Of a stretch of 64,000 nucleotides of DNA, positions 39,263 to 48,984 are shown in pieces (within the stretch, counting starts at the first letter, position 1; each line of letters begins with the position of its first letter). The position numbers and the translations under genes were made by a program. This stretch comes from Sphingomonas bacterium (GTDB taxonomy: Bacteria > Pseudomonadota > Alphaproteobacteria > Sphingomonadales > Sphingomonadaceae). The stretch covers positions 124,001 to 188,000 of the forward strand of contig JASBRX010000011.1 of assembly GCA_030149245.1 (NCBI GenBank). Reading direction: 5' to 3'. Under the pieces are notes generated by a model. It searched no databases, was not told the origin of the DNA, and saw only the letters and a program-made list of their open reading frames with translations.

Positions 39263-39861
39263 CCCACCCGCCGCTTCCACGTCACCACGCGATAGGCCCA
39301 CACCACGACCACCAGCACCGACGTGCCGACCGCGACCGGCCCGACATAGACCTGCAGCTCCTCGAACCGCGACCCAAGCAACAGCCCAGCAAAGGCCAGC
39401 ACCGCATTCCAGATCGCGCTGCCGACGAAAGTCGCGAGCAGGAAGCGCGGCATGCCCATCTTCGCCATGCCTGCGGGCAGCGAGATCATCGTGCGGAACG
39501 TCGGCAGGAAGCGGAAGAAGAACACCACCCACAGCCCGTGGCGGTTGAAGAAGCGGTTGAGCTGCTCGACCTCATCCCAGGTCAGCGTCAGCCAGCGGCC
39601 ATAGCGGTCAACGAATGGCTTCAGCCGCGCGATCCCGATCCAGCGCCCGATGCCGTACCACACCATGTTGCCGGCCGTCGTGCCGAGCGTCGCGACGATC
39701 AGCAGCGGGGTCATGTCCATGTCCCCGCGCGCAACCGCCATGCCGCCCAGCCCCATGATCACCTCCGACGGAATCGGCGGGAACACGTTCTCCAGCGTCA
39801 TCAGGATGAAAATCCCGACATATCCGCCCCAGGCGATCAGGTTGAGGATGAATTCGGTCAT
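39259..39861 (-). CDS. DedA-family membrane protein
   Basis: MTEFILNLIAWGGYVGIFILMTLENVFPPIPSEVIMGLGG, FFFRFLPTFRTMISLPAGMAKM. Confidence 0.93.
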   Translation of the reverse strand: MTEFILNLIAWGGYVGIFILMTLENVFPPIPSEVIMGLGGMAVARGDMDMTPLLIVATLGTTAGNMVWYGIGRWIGIARLKPFVDRYGRWLTLTWDEVEQLNRFFNRHGLWVVFFFRFLPTFRTMISLPAGMAKMGMPRFLLATFVGSAIWNAVLAFAGLLLGSRFEELQVYVGPVAVGTSVLVVVVWAYRVVTWKRRVG

Positions 39862-39894
39862 AGGGGACGCCAAACGCTGATCAGATGAAAAGGA

Positions 39895-40851
39895 TCAGGC
39901 GCGCGCAGCAACGCGGCGCTCGATCGCATCCCAGATCATGGCGGCGGTGTCGGTCCCGTTGAACTTGTCGCTCGCCATGCTGCCGGTCGGCGACGTCACG
40001 TTGATCTCGGTCAGCCACTCGCCGCCGATCACGTCGATCCCGACAAAGATCAGCCCGCGCCGCTTGAGCTCCGGCCCCAAAGCCGCGCAAATCTCGGCTT
40101 CCTTGGCGGTCAGCTCGGTCTTCGCCGCGGTCCCGCCGACCGCCAGGTTCGAACGGATTTCGCCCTCGCCAGGCACGCGGTTGACCGCGCCCGCCACCTC
40201 GCCATCGACCAGCACAATGCGCTTGTCGCCCTTCGCCACATCGGGAAGAAACGCCTGCACCATATGCGGCTCGCGGTACGCGGTGTTGAACACCTCGATC
40301 AGCGACGACAGGTTCGCGCCATCGGCGTCGATCTTAAAGATCGCCTTGCCGCCATTCCCGTGCAGCGGCTTGACCACGATCGCGCCGTGCTTGGCGAGGA
40401 ATGCCTTGGCCTCGTCATGGCCGCGCGTGATCAAGGTCGGCGGCATGAAGCGCGCAAAGTCGAGCACCCACACCTTCTCGGGCGCATTGCGCACGCTGGC
40501 GGGATCGTTGACCACCAACGTCTTGTCCGCGATCCGCTCGAGCAGATGCGTCGCGGTGATGTAGCCAAGGTCGAACGGCGGATCCTGCCGCATCAGCACG
40601 ACATCGGCGTCCGCGCCCAGATCGAGCGCGACCGGATCGCCAAACTCGAAATGATCGCCCGCGACGCGCTGCACCGTCACCGGATGCGCCTTCGCCCACA
40701 CCCGCCCATCGGCATAGTTGAGCGCCTCGGGCGCATAGTGGAACAGCCGATGCCCGCGCGCCTGCGCCGACAGCATCAGCGCAAAGGTCGAATCGCCCGC
40801 GATGTTGATCGAGGCAAGCGGATCCATCTGCACGGCGACGGTTAGGGGCAT
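39895..40851 (-). CDS. gshB: Glutathione synthetase
   Basis: MPLTVAVQMDPLASINIAGDSTFALMLSAQARGH, VKPLHGNGGKAIFKID, GVDVIGGEWLTEINVTSPTG. Confidence 0.94.
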   Translation of the reverse strand: MPLTVAVQMDPLASINIAGDSTFALMLSAQARGHRLFHYAPEALNYADGRVWAKAHPVTVQRVAGDHFEFGDPVALDLGADADVVLMRQDPPFDLGYITATHLLERIADKTLVVNDPASVRNAPEKVWVLDFARFMPPTLITRGHDEAKAFLAKHGAIVVKPLHGNGGKAIFKIDADGANLSSLIEVFNTAYREPHMVQAFLPDVAKGDKRIVLVDGEVAGAVNRVPGEGEIRSNLAVGGTAAKTELTAKEAEICAALGPELKRRGLIFVGIDVIGGEWLTEINVTSPTGSMASDKFNGTDTAAMIWDAIERRVAARA

Positions 40852-40865
40852 TCGGGCATCTTTCT

Positions 40866-40929
40866 CGTCACCCCAGCGAAAGCTGGGGTCTGGTGCGGCG
40901 GGAGACCCCAGCTTTCGCTGGGGTGACGG
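40866..40929. repeat. Intergenic palindrome GTCACCCCAGCGAAAGCTGGGGTC ... GACCCCAGCTTTCGCTGGGGTGAC
   Basis: Inverted arms each themselves palindromic. Confidence 0.88.
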
Positions 40930-40963
40930 CTGGGGAAGCAAGTAGGGAGCCGGTGGGCGAATG

Positions 40964-41320
40964 TCACCCAATCCACGCATTCTCGATATGCCGCGGCCGC
41001 ACGCCGGGCGCGAGCAGCAGTACGTCGACCCGGATATCCTCACCATTCGCGGCAAAACGCGGCATCAGATATTCCGCCGCCGCCGCAACCCGCGCCAGCC
41101 GCCGCTCGTCGATCGCAAAATCGAGTTCGGCTGCCGTTTTGCGCGCCTTCACCTCGACAAACGCGACCAGCTTGCCGCGCTTCGCCACCAGATCGACCTC
41201 CCCCGCCGGCGTCCGCACCCGCCGATCAAGGATCCGCCACCCGCGCAACCGCAGATACCACGCCGCCCGCGTCTCCCCATCGCGGCCCGATTGCTCGGCG
41301 GCGCGGCGGTCATGCGGCAT
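40964..41320 (-). CDS. YraN family protein (UPF0102, endonuclease-like fold)
   Basis: GRDGETRAAWYLRLRGWRILDRRVRTPAGEVDLVAKRGKLVAFVEVKAR. Confidence 0.92.
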   Translation of the reverse strand: MPHDRRAAEQSGRDGETRAAWYLRLRGWRILDRRVRTPAGEVDLVAKRGKLVAFVEVKARKTAAELDFAIDERRLARVAAAAEYLMPRFAANGEDIRVDVLLLAPGVRPRHIENAWIG

Positions 41321-41322
41321 CT

Positions 41323-41435
41323 AAAGCCCCTCCCCTTCAGGGGAGGGGTTGGGGGTGGGGCGTTTCAGTCTCACCGAGACCGGTGCGAATGAGGATAGGC
41401 CCCACCCCAACCCCTCCCCTGAAGGGGAGGGGCTA
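41323..41435. repeat. Palindromic intergenic repeat AGCCCCTCCCCTTCAGGGGAGGGGTTGGGGGTGGGG ... inverted
   Basis: Inverted ends AGCCCCTCCCCTTCAGGGGAGGGGTTGGGG / CCCCAACCCCTCCCCTGAAGGGGAGGGGCT. Confidence 0.88.
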
Positions 41436-42275
41436 TTCACCGCCACTCTTCATCTCCATCGCCCGCGCATACAGCGCCTTGCGGTCCAGCCCCAGCCGCT
41501 TGGCCACCTCGCCCGCCGCCTTGGACACCGGCAGCCGCGTCAGCGCCTCGGCCAGCGCGGCATCGGCATCCTCGGCACTCGCCGGCGCCGCCTCGCCGGG
41601 CGGGGCGACGACCACCACGATCTCGCCCTTCGGCCCACCCTCGGCATAGCGCGCCGACAGCTCGGTCAGCGTGCCGGTCACGCATTCCTCAAACTTCTTG
41701 GTGATCTCGCGCGCCACCGCCGCCTCGCGATCCCCCAACCCCTCGGCCAGCGCCGCCAGCGCCGCGGACAGCCGCGGCCCGCTTTCGTAGAAGACCAAAG
41801 TCGCGCGCACTCCCGCGACTTCGGCAATCGCCTCGGCCCGCGCCTGCTGCTTGCTCGGCAGAAAGCCCATGAACAGGAAGCGATCGGTCGGCAGCCCGGC
41901 CAGCGTCAGCGCCGCAATCCCCGCGCACGGGCCGGGAATCGTCACCACGGCATGTCCCGCCGCGCGCGCATCGCGGACCAGCTTATATCCCGGGTCAGAG
42001 ATCAGCGGCGTGCCCGCATCGGACACCAGTGCGACCGCCTGCGTCGCCATCCGCGCCACCAGCCCCGGGCGCACGGCTTCGGCATTATGGTCGTGATAGG
42101 GCGTCATCGGCCGCTTGCTGCCCAGATGACGAAACAGCCCCGCTGTCACACGCGAGTCCTCGACTGCAACCACATCGGCGTTCAGGAGTATTTCAGCCGC
42201 ACGCGGGGAAAGATCGCCGAGATTGCCGATCGGCGTCGCGACGATGTAGAGGCCGGGCTCAAGAACAGAAGTCAT
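41433..42275 (-). CDS. rsmI: 16S rRNA (cytidine(1402)-2'-O)-methyltransferase
   Basis: GLYIVATPIGNLGDLSPRAAEIL, DVVAVEDSRVT, VALVSDAGTPLISDPGYKLV, GFLPSK. Confidence 0.94.
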   Translation of the reverse strand: MTSVLEPGLYIVATPIGNLGDLSPRAAEILLNADVVAVEDSRVTAGLFRHLGSKRPMTPYHDHNAEAVRPGLVARMATQAVALVSDAGTPLISDPGYKLVRDARAAGHAVVTIPGPCAGIAALTLAGLPTDRFLFMGFLPSKQQARAEAIAEVAGVRATLVFYESGPRLSAALAALAEGLGDREAAVAREITKKFEECVTGTLTELSARYAEGGPKGEIVVVVAPPGEAAPASAEDADAALAEALTRLPVSKAAGEVAKRLGLDRKALYARAMEMKSGGE

Positions 42276-42286
42276 TGGGGAACGTC

Positions 42287-43486
42287 ATGGCAGAGGCTGC
42301 AGCGAAACGCCAACCGGGCATATCGGGGATCATTCGGGGAATCGTCATCGGTGCGGCGCTTGCGCTGTCCGCCTGCGTCCGCCCGTCTGGCCCGCCGCCC
42401 GAGCCGGTGCGCCCCGGCCCGACCCAGCCGGTCCGTCCGACCACTCCGCCGCCGGTGCGCCCCGGCCTGCCCGAAGCCGATACCGAGCGGCACCGCGTCG
42501 CCCTGCTCGTGCCGCTGTCGGGCACCAATGCCGGGATCGGCCGCAGCCTCGCCAACGCGACTCAGCTCGCGATCCTTGATCTGAAGGCGGACAATGTCCG
42601 CATCACCACCTACGACACCGCACTTGGCGCGACCGCTGCGGCGACCCGCGCGCTCGCCGATGGCAACAAGCTGATCCTAGGGCCTTTGCTCGCCGAAGAC
42701 GCCCGCGCCATCGCCCCGCTCGCGCGCCGCGCCGGGGTGCCCGTGCTCAGCTTTTCGAACGACACCGGCGTTGCCGGCAACGGCACCTATGTGATGGGCT
42801 ACACGCCTGCCCAGTCGATCGAGCGTGTGGTCGATTATGCCCGGCGCAGCGGCGTCACCGAATTCGCCGGCCTGATGCCGACCGGCCTTTATGGCGATCG
42901 TGCCAGCACCGCCTTCCTGCGCGCGGTGGAAGGCGCGGGCGGCAAGGTCACCGCACTCGAAACCTATAATCGCGGCGCGCCCGCGATGAATGCCGCGATC
43001 GCCCGCCTCGCCCGCTCGCCGTTTCAGGCGGTGCTGATCGCCGACAGCGCGAGCGGCGCGGTCACCGCGGTCCCCGGCATCCGCCGCGCCAACGCGACTG
43101 CCAAGGTGCTCGGCACCGAATTGTGGAACAGCGACTCGTCGGTGGGCGGCATGACCGCGCTCAACGGAAGCTGGTTCGCCAGCGTCTCCGACACGCTCTA
43201 CCGCACCTATGCCGGCAAGTATCGCGCGCGCTTCGGCGCGGCGCCCTATCGCCTCTCGACGCTCGGCTATGACGCAGTGCTGCTCACCGTCCGCATCGCA
43301 CGAGACTGGCGGCCCGGCGACAATTTCCCGACCGGTCGCCTCAGCGACGAGGGCGGGTTCGGCGGCATCGACGGCGCCTTTCGCTTTGGCCGCGACGGCG
43401 TCGCCGAACGCGCGCTCGAGGTGCAGGAGATCAGGGGCGGCACGACCGTCACCGTCTCCCCGGCCCCGCAAGGGTTTGGTCGATAA
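42287..43486 (+). CDS. Penicillin-binding protein activator (LpoA/periplasmic-binding-like lipoprotein)
   Basis: Lipobox LSACV; RVALLVPLSGTNAGIGRSLANATQLAILD, ILGPLLAEDARAIAPLARRAGVPVLSFSND. Confidence 0.88.
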   Translation: MAEAAAKRQPGISGIIRGIVIGAALALSACVRPSGPPPEPVRPGPTQPVRPTTPPPVRPGLPEADTERHRVALLVPLSGTNAGIGRSLANATQLAILDLKADNVRITTYDTALGATAAATRALADGNKLILGPLLAEDARAIAPLARRAGVPVLSFSNDTGVAGNGTYVMGYTPAQSIERVVDYARRSGVTEFAGLMPTGLYGDRASTAFLRAVEGAGGKVTALETYNRGAPAMNAAIARLARSPFQAVLIADSASGAVTAVPGIRRANATAKVLGTELWNSDSSVGGMTALNGSWFASVSDTLYRTYAGKYRARFGAAPYRLSTLGYDAVLLTVRIARDWRPGDNFPTGRLSDEGGFGGIDGAFRFGRDGVAERALEVQEIRGGTTVTVSPAPQGFGR

Positions 43487-43613
43487 AATCCTCCCCTGTA
43501 AGGGGAGGTGGCAGCGCGCAGCGCTGACGGAGGGGTGTCGCGCGATCGAGAGGGTGACACCCCTCCCCCACCGCCTCCGGCGGCGGTCCCCCTCCCCTTG
43601 CAGGGGAGGATTT
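43487..43613. repeat. Palindromic intergenic repeat (AATCCTCCCCTGTAAGGGGAGGTGGCAGCGCGCAGCGCTGACGGAGGGG ... )
   Basis: Inverted ends; shared internal GCAGCGCGCAGCGCTGACGGAGGGG / CCGCCTCCGGCGGCGGTCCCCCTCC. Confidence 0.88.
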
Positions 43614-44751
43614 AGCGCACCACCTCGCGCAGGATTCCCTCCAGCACCGGCATCCCCGCCGCAGTAACCCGCAGCCGCTCCCCCTCGCGCACGATCAACC
43701 CATGCGCCGCGAGCCGCCCTACCGCGCCCGAATCGACAAACCCCGCCCCAATCCGCCCCAGATCGACCCCCTCGGCCAGCCTCAGCCCCATCACCAGCGC
43801 CTCGGTCGCGCGCTCGGCCGCCGTCAGCGCCACCTCCTCCTGCGTCCCATGCCCGTTGCGCGCCACCGCGCTCAGCCAGTTCTCCGGCTTCTTGTGCCGC
43901 GTCGTCGCATGGCCGGTCCGCCGCCCATGCGCCCCCGGCCCGACCCCGGCATAATCGGTATAGCGCCAGTAACTCAGATTATGCCGACTCTCCGCCCCCG
44001 GCCGGGCATGGTTCGACACCTCGTACAGCGGCAGCCCCGCTGCCCCGGTCAGCGCCTGCGTTACGTCCCACAGATCCGCCGCCGCATCCGCATCAGGAAT
44101 CACCAGATCGCCCTTCGCCGCCAGCGTCGCAAAGCGCGTCCCCGGCTCGATCGTCAGCTGATACAGCGACAGATGCTCGGTCCCGAAGCTCAGCGCGCGG
44201 GCCAGCTCCGCCTCCCAATCCGCCACCGATTGCCCCGGCCGCGCGTAGATCAGGTCGAAACTCACCCGCCCGAAATGCTTTTGCGCCGTCGCCAGCGCCC
44301 CCAGCCCCTCGGCCACGCCATGCGCGCGCCCGAGAAACGCCAGCGCATCATCGTCCAGTGCCTGCAGCCCCAGCGACACGCGATTCACCCCCGCCGCGGC
44401 CAGATCTGCGAACCGCGCCGCCTCGACCGATGACGGGTTCGCCTCCAGCGTCACTTCCAGATCGCCCTGCGGGCTCCACGCCGCCACCGCCGCGTCGATC
44501 ACCGCCGCGACCGTCCCGGGCGGCATCAGCGACGGCGTGCCGCCCCCGAAAAAAATCGACCCCAGCGCCCGTCCGGGCAGCAGCGCCGCCTCATGCTTGA
44601 GGTCGGCGAGCAGCGCCTTGCGCCACGCATCCTGGTCCACCACCTCGCGGACATGGCTGTTGAAATCGCAATAGGGGCATTTGGACACGCAGAACGGCCA
44701 GTGGACGTAAAGCGCCAGCGGGGCCGCAGCATTCGGTTCGGAACCATTCAT
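43612..44751 (-). CDS. hemW: Radical SAM family heme chaperone
   Basis: ALYVHWPFCVSKCPYCDFNSH (CxxxCxxC), IFFGGGTPSLM, FGRVSFDLIYARPGQS, YEVSNHARPGAESRHNLSYW. Confidence 0.94.
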   Translation of the reverse strand: MNGSEPNAAAPLALYVHWPFCVSKCPYCDFNSHVREVVDQDAWRKALLADLKHEAALLPGRALGSIFFGGGTPSLMPPGTVAAVIDAAVAAWSPQGDLEVTLEANPSSVEAARFADLAAAGVNRVSLGLQALDDDALAFLGRAHGVAEGLGALATAQKHFGRVSFDLIYARPGQSVADWEAELARALSFGTEHLSLYQLTIEPGTRFATLAAKGDLVIPDADAAADLWDVTQALTGAAGLPLYEVSNHARPGAESRHNLSYWRYTDYAGVGPGAHGRRTGHATTRHKKPENWLSAVARNGHGTQEEVALTAAERATEALVMGLRLAEGVDLGRIGAGFVDSGAVGRLAAHGLIVREGERLRVTAAGMPVLEGILREVVR

Positions 44752-44763
44752 GTTGCGCGCGCT

Positions 44764-45357
44764 ATGCGCGGAAACGAGGTTTTCCGAAAGATGCTGCTCC
44801 TCCCCCTCCTGCTCCTCGCCGCCTGTTCGCCCCAAGGTGCAGCGGTTCAAAACGAAGCCCCCAGAGAATTCGTCGAGCGCCGCGAGTCGCTCGAACCCGC
44901 CCCGCGCGGCACCGAACGCCTGCGCACCGCGATGCTCGACGCACACAACGCCGCCCGCGCCGAGGTGGGGGTGCCGCCGCTCGCCTGGGACGACGCCCTC
45001 GCCCGCGACGCCGCCGCCTATGCCCGCGTCCTCGCGCGCAGCGGCAAGTTCGAACACGCCAAGCAACCGCGCGGCCCCGCCGCACAGGGCGAAAATCTCT
45101 GGAAAGGCACAAGCAGCGCCTATCGCTACGCAGAAATGGCCGGCCATTGGGTCGCGGAGAAACGCGACTATCTCAACCGCCCGATCCCGAATATCAGCCG
45201 CACCGGCCGCTTCGTCGATGCCGGCCACTATGCCCAGATCGTCTGGTCGCGCACCACCCGCGTCGGCTGTGCCCTCGCCAGCAATGCGCGCGAGGATGTC
45301 CTGGTCTGCCGCTACTCCCCTGCGGGCAATGTGATGGGACAGGTTGCGCTGCCGTGA
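44764..45357 (+). CDS. CAP (SCP/PR-1) domain lipoprotein
   Basis: LLLLAACSPQ lipobox; MLDAHNAARAEVGVPPLAWDDALARDAAAYA, GENLW, AGHYAQIVWSRTTRVGCA. Confidence 0.93.
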   Translation: MRGNEVFRKMLLLPLLLLAACSPQGAAVQNEAPREFVERRESLEPAPRGTERLRTAMLDAHNAARAEVGVPPLAWDDALARDAAAYARVLARSGKFEHAKQPRGPAAQGENLWKGTSSAYRYAEMAGHWVAEKRDYLNRPIPNISRTGRFVDAGHYAQIVWSRTTRVGCALASNAREDVLVCRYSPAGNVMGQVALP

Positions 45358-45361
45358 GCTC

Positions 45362-45530
45362 ATTCCTCCCCTGAGCTCGCTCAGGGGAGGTGGCAGCGCG
45401 CAGCGCTGACGGAGGGGCCGCCCTCGCAGAGGGCGGAATTTTGCCGAGCTGTTCACGGCTGTCTGCGCAGCCGCCCCTCCACCACCGCCTTCGGCGGCGG
45501 TCCCCCTCCCCTGCACAGCAGGGGAGGAAT
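45362..45530. repeat. Palindromic intergenic repeat, same family as 43487/48775/50605
   Basis: ATTCCTCCCCTGAGCTCGCTCAGGGGAGGTGGCAGCGC ... GGGGAGGAAT. Confidence 0.85.
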
Positions 45531-45539
45531 GGGCAGGCA

Positions 45540-46205
45540 TCAACTGCCCGGCCTTGCCCGCGCCCTCATCCGCTCGACCCGCGCAAACGACTTCTCCTCG
45601 CGCCCGAACAGCTGGAATTTCGGCGTCCGCCCCGCCGCCTCATCGGCCTCCAGCCGCCGCTCCAGCTTGCGGATGCCGAAACTGCCCTTGATGCAACAGA
45701 TGCACCCGCACGGCGTCATCCCGTTCGCGCCGGGCATATATCGCCATCCGGTCACCTGCGGCAGCATCTTGAAGCGCAATATCTCGCTCCGCGCGATCGG
45801 CCGCGATATCGTCACCTGAAATCCCTCAGGCGACGACGGCAGTGCCCGTCCGCGCTGCACCGCCCTCGACGCCTTGTCAGCCACCCGCGCCATCACCGGA
45901 TCGCGCTGCTCGGCCAGGAGCATCAGCGCCACCGCCTCCGCCGCGCGCATCGCCACCGGGGCGCCATTGTAGTGCGACACCTCGACCATCTCGTCATCGG
46001 GCATGCGGAAATAGACCCCCGCGATCGTCCCGCCGCCCATCCGCCGCAACTCGCGCAGCCATTGGTGCGCGATGTTGAACTCCCGCGTCACCGGCAACGC
46101 ATAGACGCGGTCGGGCCGCCACCCGTCCCGCTTCACGAACGCGATCCCCCCGCGCCGGATGCCGGGCAGGTTGCGATGGCTGGTCAAATGGACGAATGTG
46201 GCCAT
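45540..46205 (-). CDS. Conserved hypothetical protein with Cys-rich CGCICC motif
   Basis: MATFVHLTSHRNLPGIRRGGIAFVKRDGWRPDRVYALPVTREFNIAHQWLRELRRMGG...YFRMPDDEMVEVSHYNGAPV; N-terminal block resembles one seen in HEAT-repeat hypothetical proteins. Confidence 0.75.
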   Translation of the reverse strand: MATFVHLTSHRNLPGIRRGGIAFVKRDGWRPDRVYALPVTREFNIAHQWLRELRRMGGGTIAGVYFRMPDDEMVEVSHYNGAPVAMRAAEAVALMLLAEQRDPVMARVADKASRAVQRGRALPSSPEGFQVTISRPIARSEILRFKMLPQVTGWRYMPGANGMTPCGCICCIKGSFGIRKLERRLEADEAAGRTPKFQLFGREEKSFARVERMRARARPGS

Positions 46206-46295
46206 GCCCCCTTGCGTATCGTGCGCAGCTCGCACCCGCCAGCATTTGACCGATTTTGTCAGGGACCGCACAGGGCCGTCAGACGTTCTGCGACC

Positions 46296-46784
46296 ATGGC
46301 TGACACCGATACACCCCGCGCACTACTGATCGTCGCGCTCCAGGATTTGCACGATGCGGAACTGGCGTGGATCGAACGGTCCGCAGAGTTGCAACGCAAT
46401 GCGTCCTACCGGATCGGCACCTATCTCGCCGAAGAGGCCCGCGCCGCACAGGCGCAGGCGGAGCGCCTTACCTCGGCAATCGCGACGCTCGACGGCGACG
46501 TGCAGGGTCCACCCAATATCTGGCTGCGCGCGATCCTCGACGATGCTGCGCGCGACGCCGACACGATCGCCCCCGGCCCGCTGCGCGACACGGCTTTGGT
46601 CGGCGCGTTCCGCAAGGGAAAGCAGGCCGAACGGGTCAGCTATGAAACCGCGATTGGTCTCGCCCGGCGCATGAATCAGGACGAACTGGTCCGCACGCTC
46701 ACCGTGTCGCGCGACGAGGAAGCGCGCACCGACGCCGCGCTCATCCTCCTCCTCGACACCGTCCTGCGCGATTTGGTGGTTTAA
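46296..46784 (+). CDS. Ferritin-like DUF892/YciE-type protein
   Basis: [26 protein letters not shown]...; four-helix pattern. Confidence 0.6.
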   Translation: MADTDTPRALLIVALQDLHDAELAWIERSAELQRNASYRIGTYLAEEARAAQAQAERLTSAIATLDGDVQGPPNIWLRAILDDAARDADTIAPGPLRDTALVGAFRKGKQAERVSYETAIGLARRMNQDELVRTLTVSRDEEARTDAALILLLDTVLRDLVV

Positions 46785-47449
46785 AACACCGCCGCCACCA
46801 ACTGCGCGAACGCATCCGCACGGTGGCTCATCGCGTGCTTCGCCGCCGGGTTGATCTCGCCAAAGCTGCGCTCATAGCCCTCGGGCACGAACATCGGGTC
46901 ATAGCCAAAGCCCTTGTCCCCGCGCGGCGGCCAGATCAGCGTGCCATCGACCCGCCCCTCGAACCATTCGACATGCCCGTCGGGCCAGGCGAGCGCCAGC
47001 GCACACACGAAATGCGCCGCGCGCGACGTGCCCTCGGGCATCGCGTCGAGCTTGTCGTTCACCCGCCGCATCGCCAGATCGAAATCGCGGCCTTCGCCGG
47101 TCACCGGCTTCAGCCCCGCAATCCCCGGATCGGGCAGGCCCCAGCGCGCCGAGAAAATCCCCGGATCGCCGCCCAGCGCCTCGACGCACAGCCCGCTGTC
47201 ATCGGCCAGCGCCGGCAGTCCTGACAGGTCCGCCGCCTGCATCGCCTTCAGCTCGGCATTGGCGACGAAGGTCGTGCCGGTCTCTTCCGGCTCGGGCAGA
47301 TCGAGCGACGCCGCGCTGATCGGTTCGATGCCATAGGGGGCGAGCAGCTCGCGAATCTCGCGCACCTTGCCTTCATTATGGCTGGCGATGACCAGCTTGC
47401 CCGGAACGAGCTTGCGGATCGCCTGCGGAACCGCGCCCTCGCCGCTCAC
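46781..47449 (-). CDS. rdgB: XTP/dITP diphosphatase (Ham1/RdgB)
   Basis: [59 protein letters not shown] start overlaps rph stop (GTGA). Confidence 0.93.
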   Translation of the reverse strand: MSGEGAVPQAIRKLVPGKLVIASHNEGKVREIRELLAPYGIEPISAASLDLPEPEETGTTFVANAELKAMQAADLSGLPALADDSGLCVEALGGDPGIFSARWGLPDPGIAGLKPVTGEGRDFDLAMRRVNDKLDAMPEGTSRAAHFVCALALAWPDGHVEWFEGRVDGTLIWPPRGDKGFGYDPMFVPEGYERSFGEINPAAKHAMSHRADAFAQLVAAVF

Positions 47450-48162
47450 CGTCCCGCCGCCTTCAACTGCGCCGCGAAAATCTCGCCGCACCCGATCCGC
47501 GCGAGGCGCAGCAGCCGCAGCAGCCCTTCCTCGTCATAGGTCGCCCCCTCGGCGGTCGCCTGCGCCTCGGCGATCTTGCCGTCCGCCAGCAGCACGAAGT
47601 TCGCGTCCGCATCCGCCGCGCTGTCCTCGTCATAGTCGAGGTCGAGCACCGGATTGCCCTGATAGATGCCGCACGACACCGCCGCGACCTGCTGCGTGAT
47701 CGGATCGCCGGTCAGCTTGCCCTCGGCGATCAGTCTGTCGACCGCGAGGCGCAGCGCGACCCACGCGCCGCTGATCGCCGCCGTGCGGGTGCCGCCATCG
47801 GCCTGGATCACGTCGCAATCGAGCGTGATCTGACGCTCGCCCAGCGCCTTGAGGTCGGTCACCGCGCGCAAGCTGCGCCCGATCAGCCGCTGAATCTCCT
47901 GCGTCCGCCCCGACTGCTTGCCCTTCGCCGCCTCGCGGCTGCCGCGGGTATGCGTCGCGCGCGGGAGCATGCCGTACTCGGCCGTAACCCAGCCCTCGCC
48001 CTTGCCGCGCAGGAACGGCGGCACCCGCTCCTCGACGCTCGCGGTCACCAGCACCTTGGTATTGCCGAAACTCACCAGCACCGATCCCTCGGCATGGATG
48101 GTGAAGTTCGGTTCGATGCTGATCGCACGCATCTGATCGGGGGCGCGGCCGCTGGGGCGCAT
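47446..48162 (-). CDS. rph: Ribonuclease PH
   Basis: [73 protein letters not shown]. Confidence 0.96.
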   Translation of the reverse strand: MRPSGRAPDQMRAISIEPNFTIHAEGSVLVSFGNTKVLVTASVEERVPPFLRGKGEGWVTAEYGMLPRATHTRGSREAAKGKQSGRTQEIQRLIGRSLRAVTDLKALGERQITLDCDVIQADGGTRTAAISGAWVALRLAVDRLIAEGKLTGDPITQQVAAVSCGIYQGNPVLDLDYDEDSAADADANFVLLADGKIAEAQATAEGATYDEEGLLRLLRLARIGCGEIFAAQLKAAGR

Positions 48163-48252
48163 AGAATAGTCTCCAAGGTTCGTTTCGCTGCGGACCTAGA
48201 CGCACGGGAACGAACGCGCCAGTCTTGCGCTTCGCTCCGTCGGAGAAATGGC

Positions 48253-48759
48253 ATGAAACGGCTTGGATTAATCGCGGCGCTCGGTCTGGCAGTTGCGGGC
48301 TGTGTGCGCACGCCCGCGCCAGAGACCCCGCCCCCCGCCGCCGCCGTGACCCGGATCAGCTACAGCACCGGCCCGTGCTTCGGTGCGTGCCCGGTCTACG
48401 CCTTCACCGTTCAGGCCAACGGCGATGGCAGCTTCGAGGGCAAGCGCTTCACCCAGACCGGCGGCACCAAAAGCTTCAAGCTGACCCGCGCCCAGTTCGA
48501 CCGCTTCGCCGCCGCGCTCGCCCCCTACCGCCCCAAGCCCGGGACAAGCCGCCGCACCGTCCCCGGCGAAAAGGGCTGCGAACGGGCCGCGACCGACCAG
48601 ATCAGTGTCGCGATCGTCTGGACCGGCCCAGCCGGCACCAGCAGCCTCGATCACTATTTCGGCTGCGACATGGAGGCCAACCGCGCCCTGACCGCCGCCC
48701 TCGGCAACGCCCCCGACCTGATCCCTGCGCTGACCCCGCTGATCGGCGAGCGGCCGTGA
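48253..48759 (+). CDS. DUF6438-like lipoprotein
   Basis: LAVAGCVRT lipobox; ISYSTGPCFGACPVYAFTVQANGDGSFEGKRFTQTGG. Confidence 0.75.
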   Translation: MKRLGLIAALGLAVAGCVRTPAPETPPPAAAVTRISYSTGPCFGACPVYAFTVQANGDGSFEGKRFTQTGGTKSFKLTRAQFDRFAAALAPYRPKPGTSRRTVPGEKGCERAATDQISVAIVWTGPAGTSSLDHYFGCDMEANRALTAALGNAPDLIPALTPLIGERP

Positions 48760-48774
48760 GCGCAATACTGCTAG

Positions 48775-48908
48775 CCATTCCTCCCCCGGAGGGGGAGGGG
48801 GACCGCCGCAGGCGGCGGAGGGGTAGTTTTGGCAAGCGGCGTCGCGTGCGGAAAATACCCCTCCGTCAGTGCTGCGCACTGCCACCTCCCCCTCCGGGGG
48901 AGGAATGG
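48775..48908. repeat. Palindromic intergenic repeat (CCATTCCTCCCCCGGAGGGGGAGG ... CCTCCCCCTCCGGGGGAGGAATGG)
   Basis: Inverted ends. Confidence 0.88.
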
Positions 48909-48984
48909 CTGATCGCGGCAACTCCCGCTTTCGCGGGGATGACTAACGTGTAATTTTGCCGCGACGACATTAGATTGCGACCGC

